Translations under genes and position numbers: made by a program
From: Adiantum capillus-veneris
Taxonomy: Eukaryota > Streptophyta > Polypodiopsida > Polypodiales > Pteridaceae
Assembly (NCBI GenBank): GCA_014529385.2
Contig: CM043944.1
Coordinates: forward strand, 72,903,884 to 72,967,883
Direction: 5' to 3'
Length of the DNA: 64,000 bases
Notes under the pieces: generated by a model
The model's database searches: none
What the model saw: only the letters and a program-made list of their open reading frames with translations
What the model was told of the DNA's origin: nothing
Shown: one piece after another, positions 33,860 to 45,034 of the stretch
Numbering within the stretch: the first letter of the stretch is position 1
Layout: every line of letters begins with the position of its first letter

Positions 33860-34378
33860 TTGAATCCTAAATTAAGGAGGCAGTGGTCAATTAGTGTCAG
33901 TACGAGGCTTCCCCAAGTAGGAGGAGATGTGCATGCGATACAGAATCTAGCCTTGAGGGTGGGGAGTCCTACCGATGTACTGCTAGTAAAGAATGTTTTG
34001 CTTGAAAAAAAGAAGCATGTTCAAGCCTACATTGACGGTGGTGCCGAGGTCCGTGTGATCACAGAGTCTGCTATGAGGGATATTGGTATTAAAGCTGTTG
34101 TCAGATGATCTAATGTGCAAATGAGGATGGCCAATCATGCTAAAGCTCCATGTGTAGGAGTGGCACATGATGTCAAGGTAAAGGTTATGGGAGTTGAATG
34201 CTTAATTGATTGTTTTGTCATGAAAGCAGGTGAAAATGCTTATCCAATTATACTGGCGATACCATGGTTGTTGGCAATTGGGGTCAAGAAATATTGGGAG
34301 AAGGGGGTGTTTACGAGGGAAAATCATGCTGGGTCTGAAGACCAAGGAGAGCCGCTTTCATCCATCAGCCGGGGGTGA
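33860..34378 (+). pseudogene. E5 protease domain
   Basis: VQAYIDGGAEVRVITESAMR carries the DGGA active site. After a stop at 34106, MANHAKAPCVGVAHDVKVKV and ENAYPIILAIPWLLAIG complete the domain, with the I-L-x-x-P-W-L motif at its end. The layout matches the E6 protease remnant at 54898-54998. Confidence 0.7.
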
Positions 34379-34559
34379 TAATCGCGATTATAGCACCAGT
34401 TACGAGTATGAAACCGAGTTGACTTATAATGAAGGGTCCACCAGTGTCGAAGAGGAAGAGAGAGAGGAAGATTTATTGAAGCTAGATACAGATTTATTCG
34501 GAGTCACCGTAGATTATGCTAGTGCAAGTAAAGGTATGCAAGCCCCTGTCTAAAGTCTG

Positions 34560-35733
34560 AAGGCTAAAGAGGTGGAAGATATGCTAGGTACAGATTTAAC
34601 CAAGCAGGAGAAGGAAGGCTATATGGACCTTTGTGCATCCTATCCCAACCTATTTGCAATGGAGTATAAAAATTTGAGAGGAGCTAAATGAGTGGAGCAT
34701 TGGATCCTACTTAAAGAGGGATATAGGCCAAAAGCACAGAAGCTAAGGAGGCTGGGAGATATTCAAAAAGAGTCTCTATGGAAGGAGGTCAACAAGTTTC
34801 TTGAGGCAGGTATTATATATTCTATGAAAGAGTCTGAGTGGGTTTCTCCTGTTGTCATTACTCCAAAGAAGAATGGAAAATGGCGGGTATGTGTAGACGA
34901 TAAGCCTTTGAATGCGACCGAGCGGAATCACTACCCTCTGCCATTTCAGGATGAGATTTTAAATCAGGTTGCCGGGCATGAACATTATTCTATTAGGGAT
35001 GGTTTTTCAGGGTATTTTTAGATTGGTATTTCTTTGGAGGATCAACTAAAGACTACCTTCATTTTGCCATGGGGGTGCTTTGCCTACCACAGGATGCCTT
35101 TTGGACTGGTGAATGCGTATGCTGCATTTCAAGATTGGATGAACAAGGTGTTCTGGCCATACTTGGGTAAGTTCATCAGAGTTTTTATGGATGATATTGG
35201 TTGTTATAGTTCCAGGGCGTAACATTTGTCCAAGTTGAGGCTGTGCTTTCAAAGGCTAGATGACGAAGGAGGGAAATTGAACCCAAAGAAGTGCAAGTTA
35301 GCACAACCAAGGGCATCGCTGTTGGGTCATGTGGTATCACAGAATGCAATAGAAGCAAATCCAAATAAGGTGAAGGGATTGGTTGTTATGGAACCTCCTA
35401 CCACTGCGACAGGGTTGGCGTCGTTCGTGCATAAGTTAAATTATTTGTCTCGTTTCTTTTGGATGTTGTCTCAATATGATTACTCTATTCAAAAAAGGGC
35501 TCAACAGGTACACGGATTTCAATGGGATGATGAAGCTCAAGAGGCATTTGACCAAGTGAAAGATATTCTATGTCAGCTATATCTACATTGTGCCCTCCCA
35601 ACCAAAAGGATGATTTCTATATTGCTATGACGGTGGGCACGGTGGCTATTGGATCAGTGCTGCTACAAAAGGTGGGGAGAAGTTATAAGCCTATTTGCTT
35701 TGAAAGCAAGGTCATTAGTCCAAGGGAGACCGC
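34560..35733 (+). pseudogene. E5 RT and start of RNase H, cut by E4
   Basis: The frame gives AQKLRRLGDIQKESLWKEVN, SPVVITPKKNGKWRVCVDDK, LKTTFILPWGCFAYHRMPFG and VFMDDIGCYSS, so the F-M-D-D catalytic motif is present. Stops at 35022 (Gln expected) and 35221 (Glu expected) break it. LLGHVVSQNAIEANPNKVKG and YLSRFFW follow. RNase H begins in another frame (VGTVAIGSVLLQKVG, FESKVISPRETA). It stops at 35733, exactly where the E4 LTR starts, and I do not find its continuation beyond E4. Confidence 0.8.
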
Positions 35734-37640
35734 TGTCGGGGGATATGTGTTCGAAACTTGAGCCAGGCTGCTGGCTGTGGAAAAATTGTTGTACCTCACA
35801 ATACAACAACAATTAATTACTTGGTAATACTATCGACGCACAAAACTTGCTTGAAAATTGGTAACACCGGCGAAACTGATACACAATCAAGAAGAAGTGT
35901 CGTTAACGACACCATTAAATAATACTAATGACAGTTTAAGAACTTAAACTCCCATTACAGATCACTCCGGGCCGTTAACGGCTCCGCAATTCATCAAAAA
36001 GAGATAATTAAACTAATTTACCTACTAGCGAGGAAAATCCTATTGTGTCGATTCCATCTGTTGGATTTGTCTTCAATCACTGTCTATGCCGAAGATTATT
36101 TCTTCTCATATGACTCCTTACAAGCCCTTGTTGATCTCTCCTTGCCTAAGCCGATCTCCTTGGTTGCCTTGGTTGCAAAGCCCTTGCTTAAGCCTTGCCG
36201 AGATCTATCAAGAGAGAGAGCTCACCTTTCTTGGATTGGAGATCGATAGAGAGGGAGAACTCGCCTTGCTTTGATTGCTTCCTTCAAGCTCGAGAGGGAG
36301 AGAGGAAAGCTTGCTTGCCTCGAGGACGAGAGCGAGAGAGAGACCCTGCCTTGCCCTTCATTGATAGCTCCTTGTTAACTCCTCCTCCTTCTCTCAAGCT
36401 CGTTTTCTTCCCAACACGCATACCCTAGAAAAGCCATCTCATGCAAAAAAATTTGCTATTGATAGCTCTTTTCCCCCCTTAGAAGTAGCGCCGGCGTCAC
36501 TGCATAAGAACGCCCGCTGCTGACGTGGCAAAGTAGGATTTCGGGTAGCACCAAAAATCTCACAACTGGTGCCGAACATGGGCGCCCCGACCTCCTAAGC
36601 TTTACTCGTTTCTTGGCCTTGCTCGTCTGAGCGCCTCCCAAGGAGTTACGAGTCCCCTCCCTCTTCTCTGCGCTGCCTTTCCCTACTCGCCCACCATCCC
36701 TCCCTTTTTTCTTTCTCTTCACATTCACTTAACCCCTTTTGGGTGGCCCTTAGTGCCACATTGGGCGGCCCTTGGGCGGCCAACCATGGGCAAACTTTGA
36801 AGGCCAATGCTTGGGCGGCCCTTAGTGCCACATTGGGCGACCCTTGGAAATTATTAAATGGACTTGGCACCACACTCGGCATACATATCTTTTAAACCAT
36901 TGCAAGAGCCGCCATTCCAGACACGAAGCTCTGCAAAAATCTATGGCACCACATTTGGCATACATAACTAACAAAGCACTGCCAAACACGGCATTCTTTG
37001 TAAGAAGTCCTTGACTAACCTTATCATCTTGAACTTCGATGCCCATGTCAACCTCTCGTGTAATCCTACATACCTTTAAGATGCAAGTATAGGTGATTGC
37101 ATTGAAGTAAGGCCTTCCCATCCCATCCGATAAAAAGTGTCAGAGTTTTTTTCTTGTCAGTCGGGTATTGCCAATTACGACCACTGCCGGCCAAGCACTG
37201 CATGAAATGACATCCCGGGCATGAGACTCATCAAGCTACTACTACTCCATCATCCCAAACTCTGGACAATAGGCAAAACTCCCAGCTGAGACGCTGACCG
37301 AGCCGGCTAGACTGGTATGGAGCCGGCCCCCGGTGTATCTTAATCGGCCAATATCTTGGCGATCGGAACTCCGATCACTGAATTGAAAAGACCGATGTGC
37401 TCCACAAAGTGAGCACTTCAAGCCCATGCATTCATTTCATTTATGTCACCTCAGCTGCAATTTCCCAATCCGGTACGGATCTACAATCAACTTGAACTTC
37501 AAACTTCCATAACTTCTTCATCGTACTTCCAATCGACGAGGCATAAAGACAGGCCAGTAGAGCACTTCAAGCATTGCAGTTTTAGGTCATAATCTTCCAT
37601 CTATGCTCACTTAAAGCATACTCATTTTCGGCATCATTAA

Positions 37641-38983
37641 CACTAGAATGGTAACCTAACAGGACATAAAAGTGTCCTTTCAGGGTTTTGGGAAAAAATT
37701 CCAAAACCATAGTAGATCCACTCATTTTGAAAAATCCTTTCATGAGCTTATAGTTCAATAACTACTACATATGGAAAAGATGAGAAACTTGTAATTTTTC
37801 TCATCCCTTGGTCACTACAAGCCTCCAAAGTTGATGGACCATTGCATTTTGCCCAAACCAGCAATTTCTTACGGTTGATTGCATATAAATAAGAGTGGGG
37901 ATTTTTGTAGGACATGAGATAAAAAGCCTCGTTAACTTCAATGGGTAGGTGACCGAAACAAATGGTTGCTTTTACCTCACTAATTTTTTTTTGGGCAAAA
38001 AAAGTAGGTACAAAAAAGTTGCATTTTTGCCATTCTGCAGACCTATCATCAAAGTTTCTATAGTCATGCTCAATATAGATATTATATACATGTTTTCTTA
38101 GTTTCCTTTGGGCCTCTGAATTCAAAAGGAGCCATGGAGCATGTCAAAAGGATAATGGATCTCTTACAATTGGAACCTTGGGGGCAATGATAAAGTGCTA
38201 AATACAGCAAACATGAAAAAACTGGGTTTAGCATTATGACCTCTAGAAACCCATAGAAACTACTCCATATCTAGCCAAGTTTGTAGTCTATGATTAGATA
38301 TGGTTACTACCTACAAAATACACACAATTGGCCTAAGAAACTACCAATATTGAGAAAGTTATACTTGCTACTCTAAAATGTATCGTATTCTTCCGCAATC
38401 AAAAAACTCAACTATCATCATATACTATGCTATATAGCATATTAGGTCCCCCAAAACTCAAGGAAGATTAGCTTTATGTTATACATTACACCTACACAAT
38501 CAAAATTGAATTTGGATATCAAGAAAGCCACCAAAAAAATCAAAGAAGTGCTAATTTTGGTCAAAAAACAGGATTATGCAATTCTTGTAAATTGGTCATA
38601 ACTTTCAATTTTAACACTTAGCTCTCCCTACAAGCATCAAAACATGTTGAGAACTATGAAGGCCTAACCCCTAGCCATCTAAACCTTACAAACATGAAGT
38701 TTAGAGTGGTATAGTTGCCAAAAATTGAAAAAAAAGTCAAAAACAAGACCCGTTTTTTCACATATTTAGGTTTAAAAATGTTGTGCAAGAGTGAGGTTAA
38801 TGGTGAGATCGATACTCCAAAAAAAAAAAATGCTAAGTTTTTTTCAGCTCATAAGGCAACTTTGTGGATATATAGCACCTAGAAATTCATTTTCATACTC
38901 TTCAAATAATTCAAGCAAAATGGTCACTTAACAGGACACAAAAGTGTCCAAGGACATAAAAGTGTCCTGTTACCATTCTAGTG
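37641..38983. mobile_element. CACTA-like non-autonomous DNA transposon
   Basis: Perfect 15-bp terminal inverted repeats: CACTAGAATGGTAAC at 37641 and its reverse complement ending at 38983. The flanks read TAA (37638-37640) and, after one extra C, TAA (38985-38987). In E2 the undisturbed site reads CATTAAGGCAT, so TAA is the likely 3-bp target duplication, as for the CACTA superfamily. Subterminal hairpin-prone copies of AGGACATAAAAGTGTCCT occur at 37661-37678 and 38951-38968, with a variant at 38933-38950. At 1.34 kb with no transposase, it needs an outside source. PIF/Harbinger, which also favours TAA, is the alternative. Confidence 0.75.
37748..38125 (-). CDS. Hypothetical 125-aa ORF inside the CACTA-like element
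   Basis: A single open stretch starts MNSEAQRKLRKHVYNIYIEH and ends FPYVVVIEL, with ATICFGHLPIEVNEAFYLMS in the middle. I do not recognise it. It might be a captured gene piece or part of a transposase-linked protein, or chance: the surrounding sequence is AT-rich and open stretches this long can occur. Confidence 0.25.
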   Translation of the reverse strand: MNSEAQRKLRKHVYNIYIEHDYRNFDDRSAEWQKCNFFVPTFFAQKKISEVKATICFGHLPIEVNEAFYLMSYKNPHSYLYAINRKKLLVWAKCNGPSTLEACSDQGMRKITSFSSFPYVVVIEL

Positions 38984-39147
38984 CTAAGGCATCTATTGGC
39001 CCTTTTAACCGCATTTGGCATACATTCAGCATTGAACTTGTCCTGTTACCAGGCCTTAACGACTGTTCATTAATCATGTAAGCTTGAAACAACTTGATGT
39101 ACATTTTTCTAGCATCTTTCTTAGCATGGGAGCGGAGTTGTACGACA

Positions 39148-39178
39148 TCCACCCCCTCTGAACCTGCACAGCCTCCGG
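39148..39178 (-). promoter_or_regulatory. E4 polypurine tract region
   Basis: The minus strand reads GGTTCAGAGGGGGTGGA next to the 3' LTR, identical to E2. Confidence 0.75.
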
Positions 39179-39334
39179 TCTGTGCCAACTGTACTTATAA
39201 AGCATCATTAAGAGCATCATCAGACTCATCGTCTGATGCATACATAACATTGTTCTTCAGAAGGTTGATCTGTGTTGAAGTCTCCAATATTAATCTCACC
39301 ATCTCGTTGCTTAAACAACTTAACTCTTTTCCCT

Positions 39335-40600
39335 GCAAATAGGAACCTTGAGCTCAGTGCCATCAAGCTCGCATAACTTGTAGGTTGCATTATCATAAAC
39401 ATGAAGTACTACATATGGTCCAAACCATCGTTTAACCATTTTCCGCATAGCAGTGTACTAGTTTTCCAAGCTACTGTCATATACAAGGACCCAATCCCCA
39501 TCTTTAATGGCACGAGGTCGTAGTATGTGCTTATCATCAAACGTTGCCTTGTTCTTCAACCTTGCTTCTTTAAGCATTATTTCAGCCTCTCAAGTTGGCG
39601 AATGTGCAATGCAAGCAAATCTTCTGTAGAGATACCTTCTTCCCATGGCATTACGTTCCAAGAGATAACCGCTTCCTCTGTAGGCATAATGGGTTTTTGC
39701 TCATACATTAACTCAAATGGCATAAAACCTGTAATAGAACTATGTGTAGTTTGATCAGCCCATAAAGCAAATGGTAGGAGTTTAGGCCAATCACCAATAC
39801 GTCCCTGGCATGCCTTTGCTAAAGCTTTAACAATAGGCGGATGCCCTCTTTCACTTTTACCACTACCCTCTAGATTGTATGCTGTAGTGAGAGCAAATTT
39901 AATGCCCAAGCGAGCAAAGAAATCCCGATCTTCATCTGCATCGAGCTCTCCTCTATCAACAGTAATTCTACCAACACATCCATACCTGAAAATAACATCC
40001 TCAAGCAAGAACTTGCATACGGAACTGGTAGCTTTGGTACGCAAAGCTCTGCCTTCCACCTGATTAGTAAGATCCTCTCTTGCAAGAACAATATACCGCA
40101 TCTTCCAGACACCTACTGGCATGGTAATGAGTTCCACCACCCACTTGTAGTGCATAGCCAATGGATAGGTGGGATGCAATCCATCTCGATGTCTAACATT
40201 AGAATATTGTTGGCATATTAGGCATGTCTCCAGAAACTGAGCCACATCTTTATACATACCTTTCCACCAGGTTCGATCCTTAATCTTGACAAAAGTTGCC
40301 CACACCCCTCTGTGTCCAGCCCATAAACTTTCATGAAACTCTTTGATAACCTGCTGTTGAGTTGCTTTATCACAAACAACCTGCTACGGTACTCCTTTAG
40401 AGCGTTTTGGCTGCTTCCATAAATGGCCATCCTTCAGAAAATAGCCGTAAGCTTTCTTCCTGATCTTTTTGTACTCTTGATCTGTCCACCCTTCATGCTT
40501 AGTAAGAGTGCTAAGGTAGCGACCAATCAAAAGCCATTCTCCTTCATAGAACTCTTCAGAAAATATCTCAAAACTATGAGCAATATTGCCACAATTTGCA
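39335..40600 (-). pseudogene. E4 integrase and C-terminal GPY-like domain
   Basis: The HHCC zinc domain is seen as FHESLWAGHRG followed by CLICQQYS. In the core the first acidic residue is in WVVELITMPVG, where Asp is usual and Glu is read. The second is in RITVDRGELDADED and the third in GSGKSERGHPPIVKAL. The C-terminal part (39335-39580) reads LRPRAIKDGDWVLVYDSS and KRWFGPYVVLHVYDNATYKL, a GPY-type module. An in-frame stop near 40383 splits it from RNase H. Stops occur again after 39577 in the tail. Confidence 0.8.
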
Positions 40601-41234
40601 TGTAGATAAGAAGACGAATAGAACTTCAAGCCAACATCATCACTTGTGGTCAGCATCTCTTCTTCATCTTCAAATCTAGCTCTTGATAACATATCTGCAA
40701 CAGGATTATCTCTACCTGCAATATGACAAAATTCAAGATTAAGAGATTTAATATGGGCTATCCATCGTAGCATAGCAATATCCGGAGTAGAGCAATTTGC
40801 AATCATCCCTATCAGTGGCAAGCAATCTGTCTCTACCACAACTGAAGCTCCAATAAAGTATTCTTAACCTATGGGTAGCCTCTTTGGCGAGCATTGAGCA
40901 CTTTTGCTCCAAATCGAACCGCATACATGTTCCCTTCTTCATCATCTTGACCTATAGCCCATCCAATACCTGTCAGGCTAGTGTCAACTGTTAAGATTAC
41001 TGGCCTTCCGCATTTGTAGTCGACTTTCCTCAAGGTCGGAGCCTCAAGGAGCATCTTCTTTAATTTCCTCATAGCTCGTGTGTGAACTTCTTCCCAAACA
41101 AATCTTTTACCTTTTCTCAATAGTTGATAAAGCACTTCTGCAACATGAGCAAAATGTGGCAGCCAAATAAGATAGAATACACATGCACCCAGAAACCGAC
41201 GAACTTCGATAACCGAAGAGCACGTTTCCTTCAT
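40600..41234 (-). pseudogene. E4 RNase H domain
   Basis: VIEVRRFLGACVFYLIWLPH links RT to RNase H. VILTVDTSLTGIGWAIGQDD carries the first catalytic Asp region and VRFGAKVLNARQRGYP follows. After a frame break near 40865 comes VETDCLPLIGMIANCSTPD, then FCHIAGRDNPVADMLSRA, the usual end of the domain. The break makes the copy non-functional. Confidence 0.8.
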
Positions 41235-41300
41235 CTTTTGAATAGCTTCAGACTTGGCCTTCTACCTTCTGGGCTACACATGTGCCCTACAATTAGAACC

Positions 41301-42152
41301 TCAGTCACCAAAAGTTGATTTTTTCCCTGAAAGTGTTAAGTTAACTTCTTCAAGGCTGGATAAAATAGCATCACAATCAGCAATATGTTGAGCAACAAAC
41401 TGTCGGCACCCCCTCTTATCTTTTACTTCATCTTTTGAGCCTTCCTCACAGCCCTTAATCGGTAGATCATCAATGAAAGGCATAGTAACATGTGGGATAA
41501 AGTCCCTTAATACCTTATTCATGCCATTCATCATATGAGCTACAGAATTAGTAGCACCCTGTGGCAGAGTGCACATCCTTACCAATCTGAGAGGTATACG
41601 CATCGTAGTAAGATCCCTGCACTCCAAAGCTAACTGAAATTGATCATATCCAGAATAAAGATCACCCATAGAGTAAATTGACCTACCTGAAAAAGCCTCA
41701 GCAAATTCATCCACAATTGGGCTGGTACCCACATTGCGGATTGTTACCTTGTTAACAAGCTGCATATCCTGTATAAACCTTAAAGTACCATTATTCCTTG
41801 AAACAGTGAACCATCGGTTAGAGTATGGCACACATGATGGTTCCAAGATTCCCATTTGTATCTTCTCATTAAGAAAATTCATAAGCTTTGGCAAGTGAGC
41901 TTTAGGAACTGGAATAGGACGTAAGCTCCATGGCATGTGAGGAACAGTGAATATAATCATACGTGCAACAAAACTTGGATCCACACAACCAATATCACTT
42001 GGCTCAAAGGCAAAAGCTTTACCATGTTTTTCAAGCATACCTTGAAAACACTTGATTTCCTCTTCATTGAGAAAACCATCTTCTCCCACCTTCAGCTGCT
42101 GCAATGTCTCTTTAGTGAATTTGTGCCCAATGTTCTTAGGATTTCTGAGCAT
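41301..42152 (-). pseudogene. E4 reverse transcriptase
   Basis: One continuous frame covers the RT: SLRPIPVPKAHLPKLMNFLN, WFTVSRNNGTLRFIQDMQLV, IYSMGDLYSGYDQFQLALEC, RIPLRLVRMCTLPQGATNSV and the catalytic MPFIDDLPIKG. F-I-D-D-x-P-I-K-G is characteristic of a particular gypsy lineage and differs from the F-M-D-D of E5 and E6. A stop at about 42155 separates it from an acidic upstream stretch (42156-42554) and another near 41300 from RNase H. The RT domain itself has no internal stop. Confidence 0.85.
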
Positions 42153-42155
42153 AGG

Positions 42156-42554
42156 CTATCGAGAAGCTTCTTTAATTACTTCATCACTTCCCTCTGGTAG
42201 AGGTGTAGCCACAGGTCTCACTTTCTTTGCAACTGTCTTGTACTTCGTCTCTTCCTGTGCTTCAACTTCTTTATCCAAGTCATCCTCAATATGCATAAGT
42301 GCCTCGTATATGTCCATTGAGTGCACTTTAACAACTTCAGTTCCACTTTCTAACCTGTTCTGCTTGATATCCTCAAGCTCTGACATAGTATCAACATAAG
42401 AGATCTCTTCAAAGATTCCTGAAATCACATCATCCGGTTCTAGCACATCACATCCCTGCAAGTCACTTTGAATGCTTGAAACATGTTGTTTCTCCCATTT
42501 AGTTAAATCATTAAATTTCCTGTAAGATACTGAACCCTCCGATGTCAACCTCAA
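42156..42554 (-). pseudogene. E4 acidic spacer between protease and RT
   Basis: Acidic sequence (LQGCDVLEPDDVISGIFEEI, ALMHIEDDLDKEVEAQEETK) in the usual place between protease and RT. No fold was recognised. Confidence 0.55.
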
Positions 42555-42619
42555 AAATCCTGAAGAGAAGGTTTCTCTTTGTGAGAACTTCTCCTCACTT
42601 GCACCACCATAGTCCCGCT

Positions 42620-43183
42620 TTATAGTGGCACCCCAAGAAAATCTTGAGCAAATCTTTGTTCTTTAAACTCCTTACGTATCTTTGGCATTGGACGATCACG
42701 TAAACTGTCTTTGTTTCTAACATGATCAACAAATACAGTTAGAAATTCAACCGCTTTCTTACCATCTCGGCTTCGAACTCTGGCATAGGCCGATCCATCA
42801 TCCATCACCTTAGTTTCCATCCGCACAGCCGTAATGTAGGGTTGTCCTAGAATCAATGGGTAGAAATAATGCTCCTCTATAAAAAAGTTTTGCTCATCAC
42901 AGACATCCCCAATAGTTACCTTAACATTCGTGCATGCACCGTAAAGATCTCCAGGAATCATGTTGGCAGCTCGAATTCGCCACCTGTGATCCACATCAAT
43001 AGGCCACTTCCCCTTTTGGTGCAAATTCTTTCCCATGAGATTGATTTTTGAACCATGGTCTATGAGGGCTAAGACCGACTCCTCAATGTCGCCAAGCTTT
43101 ACCACTGTTTTTGTCGTGGATCTTGCCCAATGAGTCCTCAAAAAGTGACTCTTGGGTATAACTTCTTCATCTTCACCCGTCAT
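42620..43183 (-). pseudogene. E4 protease domain
   Basis: VLALIDHGSKINLMGKNLHQ takes the place of the retropepsin active site (D-H-G-S for D-S/T-G-A). Then FFIEEHYFYPLILGQPYITA has the I-L-G-x-P-Y motif at the domain end, followed by SRDGKKAVEFLTV. The Asp is kept. His in place of Ser/Thr is unusual and might be a mutation or a lineage feature. Confidence 0.7.
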
Positions 43184-43352
43184 TAAAATGCATGTTTCTT
43201 ACCTCAGGTACAATCGGGCTTGGAACCACCACAGGCTTTGGCTCTTCTTCTTCAAGATCTGCTAAATACTCTTCATTGTCTTCCAAGATTGCTTCAATAT
43301 GACGAACCACTTGGCTTTTAACTGGATCTGACTCTTGATCACTCGGTACTTG

Positions 43353-43792
43353 TCACTTTATTTTTATGATGTCGATGATCTCTTCATGGAAATCACGCTT
43401 AGAAATTCCAAGAATATCCCCCAAGGTGAGCTCCACTTTACTATTTAGGATACGCTCTTCAAAAACTTTCTTCAAATCTATAGCCAGTTCAATATCAGAC
43501 TTGAGTTTATACGAGGGCCCTTTAGGCTTACCTTGCTTCTTGTCCTTCGGAGCCTCTTCCATAACCACCTCCGGATCAGGTTTAGGAGCTGGCACTTCTT
43601 CTTTCTTATTGTTGGATCTCGTCCGCCTTTTTGACGCCCCAGCCACCTCTTCATCTCTTTTCCGCTTCTCTTCCACCATAGCTTCATTGGCTTGAGATTT
43701 AGCAATATAAGCATATACCGAAAGAGAATCCACTGGATCGTTCCACCCAGTGGTTTCTCGAATTGAATTCCCCACCTATCGTAACTTCCCAT
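43353..43792 (-). pseudogene. E4 gag-pol linker domain
   Basis: A basic, Lys/Glu-rich stretch with a possible nuclear signal (SKRRTRSNNKKEE) leads into GPSYKLKSDIELAIDLKKVF and VELTLGDILGISKRDFHEEI. This pattern precedes the protease in gypsy polyproteins of the same lineage as I remember them. The role is unknown. Confidence 0.55.
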
Positions 43793-43807
43793 ATGTTACC
43801 TTACCTG

Positions 43808-44982
43808 CTACCTGCACTTGCACTTCCCGTACTGGCCCTTTGCACTTGTACCATCATCATCTTCCTTACCACAAACTTGCAGCCCATATGTAGCTGCTTC
43901 CACAAGGGAAACGTTATGCTGTATTTCCTCCACTATCTTCTTCATTCCGCCTCTGCCAAAGTTCAAGCGGAGCATTTCCCTTGTAGCCCTGAGATGAATC
44001 TTCTTGTCTTTCCAGAAAACCACATTCTTCTTATAAGCTTCATCAAACTCATTACACTCTCTCACAAACCTGTGGTCTTCACTATTGCACCACATGCATC
44101 GATCCCAATTTTTACGTGGTGGCTGCTGCTGCTTAGGTTCAGAAGTAGACGCCTTTGTAGCTAAACCTTCAAATTTAACAATTTTAAAATTCAAATTTAG
44201 TTCTTGAATACCTTTAACGAGATCGTCAAGAACAGGCCCCTCCACTTTGGGTAATGTAGAGGGCGGCTTCTCTTTAATCTCTTGTTCATCATCATCCAGT
44301 ACTTCAATCACGATTTGCTTATCAACCCGCTTCTGTCGTTTTACGATCATGTTCACCGCTTCAGATACTATTTTCCAATCTGATGTCAATCCCAATTCTC
44401 CTACCGGATCCTCCAATTCTTGCACCAAATTCTTTTGAAGTCGCGGATCAGCAGCTTGAATAAACAATTCTACCTTTTGATCCCTCAAAGAACGTTGTTC
44501 TGCTGATGATAACTGATCAAGCTTCTTTTCAAACTCTCTCAATAGTTCTCATGCAGATAAATTTTTACCCTTCTTCAGCACCCACTTCGTAAAACTCTGT
44601 CTAGTCCTCGTCTGGTCACCCGTTGAGAATCCTCCAGAAAATATTCCTCTTGCAGCGCCTTCTTAAAATCCTGCTAGTTCGGCCCTTGAGCCGCTTGAAT
44701 TTCTTTAATCCGGGCCCTAAGTTTTGGCACTGCAATCAGATGAAATCCTTCCACTGAATCCTCGTCTTCAGTACCATTATCTTCCATAGACTGCTCATAC
44801 AAATTGCAAAATTTTGAAATATCTTGGCCCTCAAACCGTTGCAGCTTTTCCGTAACATTTTGACGAGCTTTACGAATCCACTCTTGCAAACTATGTTGCT
44901 GCTGGGCAGCATGTTGTTGTTGCATGTATGATGCAAACTGCAACATCATCTGTTGCATGGCTGCTTCTTGTGGTGTAGACAT
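43808..44982 (-). pseudogene. E4 gag
   Basis: The likely start is the ATG at 44982-44980 (MSTPQEAAMQ), the first after the primer-binding site. A Gln-rich N-terminus is followed by WIRKARQNVTEKLQRFEGQD and VPKLRARIKEIQAAQGPN, then a stop. ALQEEYFLEDSQRVTRRGL and FEKKLDQLSSAEQRSLRDQK continue after frame changes near 44540-44670. The C-terminus has one knuckle-like motif, RCMWCNSEDHRFVREC (CX2CX4HX4C). An alternative open frame from 45126 begins inside the LTR and is unlikely to be the start. Confidence 0.75.
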
Positions 44983-45004
44983 ATGCTTCAACAATTTTCC
45001 CACC

Positions 45005-45033
45005 CCGGCTCGGTTTCGCGTCGAGTTCACCAA
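45005..45033 (-). promoter_or_regulatory. E4 primer-binding site, tRNA-Trp-like
   Basis: The minus strand reads TTGGTGAACTCGACGCGAAA one base inside the 5' LTR, differing from the E2 site at one position. Confidence 0.6.
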
Positions 45034-45034
45034 G

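Larger units (their letters stand above)
35734..39147 (-). repeat. E4 3' LTR, containing a CACTA-like insertion
   Basis: It starts TGTCGGGGGATATGTGTTCG and ends GTTGTACGACA on the plus strand, matching the ends of the E2 LTRs. Without the insertion at 37641-38983 it is about 2.07 kb. The R/U5 segment with GACCGATGTGCTCCACAAAG is the part most alike to E2. Confidence 0.85.

Noticed and set aside
38970-39188. ORF across the E4 LTR boundary as a separate gene
   Set aside because: It joins the pol tail, polypurine tract, LTR end and the CACTA-like insertion edge, so it is a chance frame.
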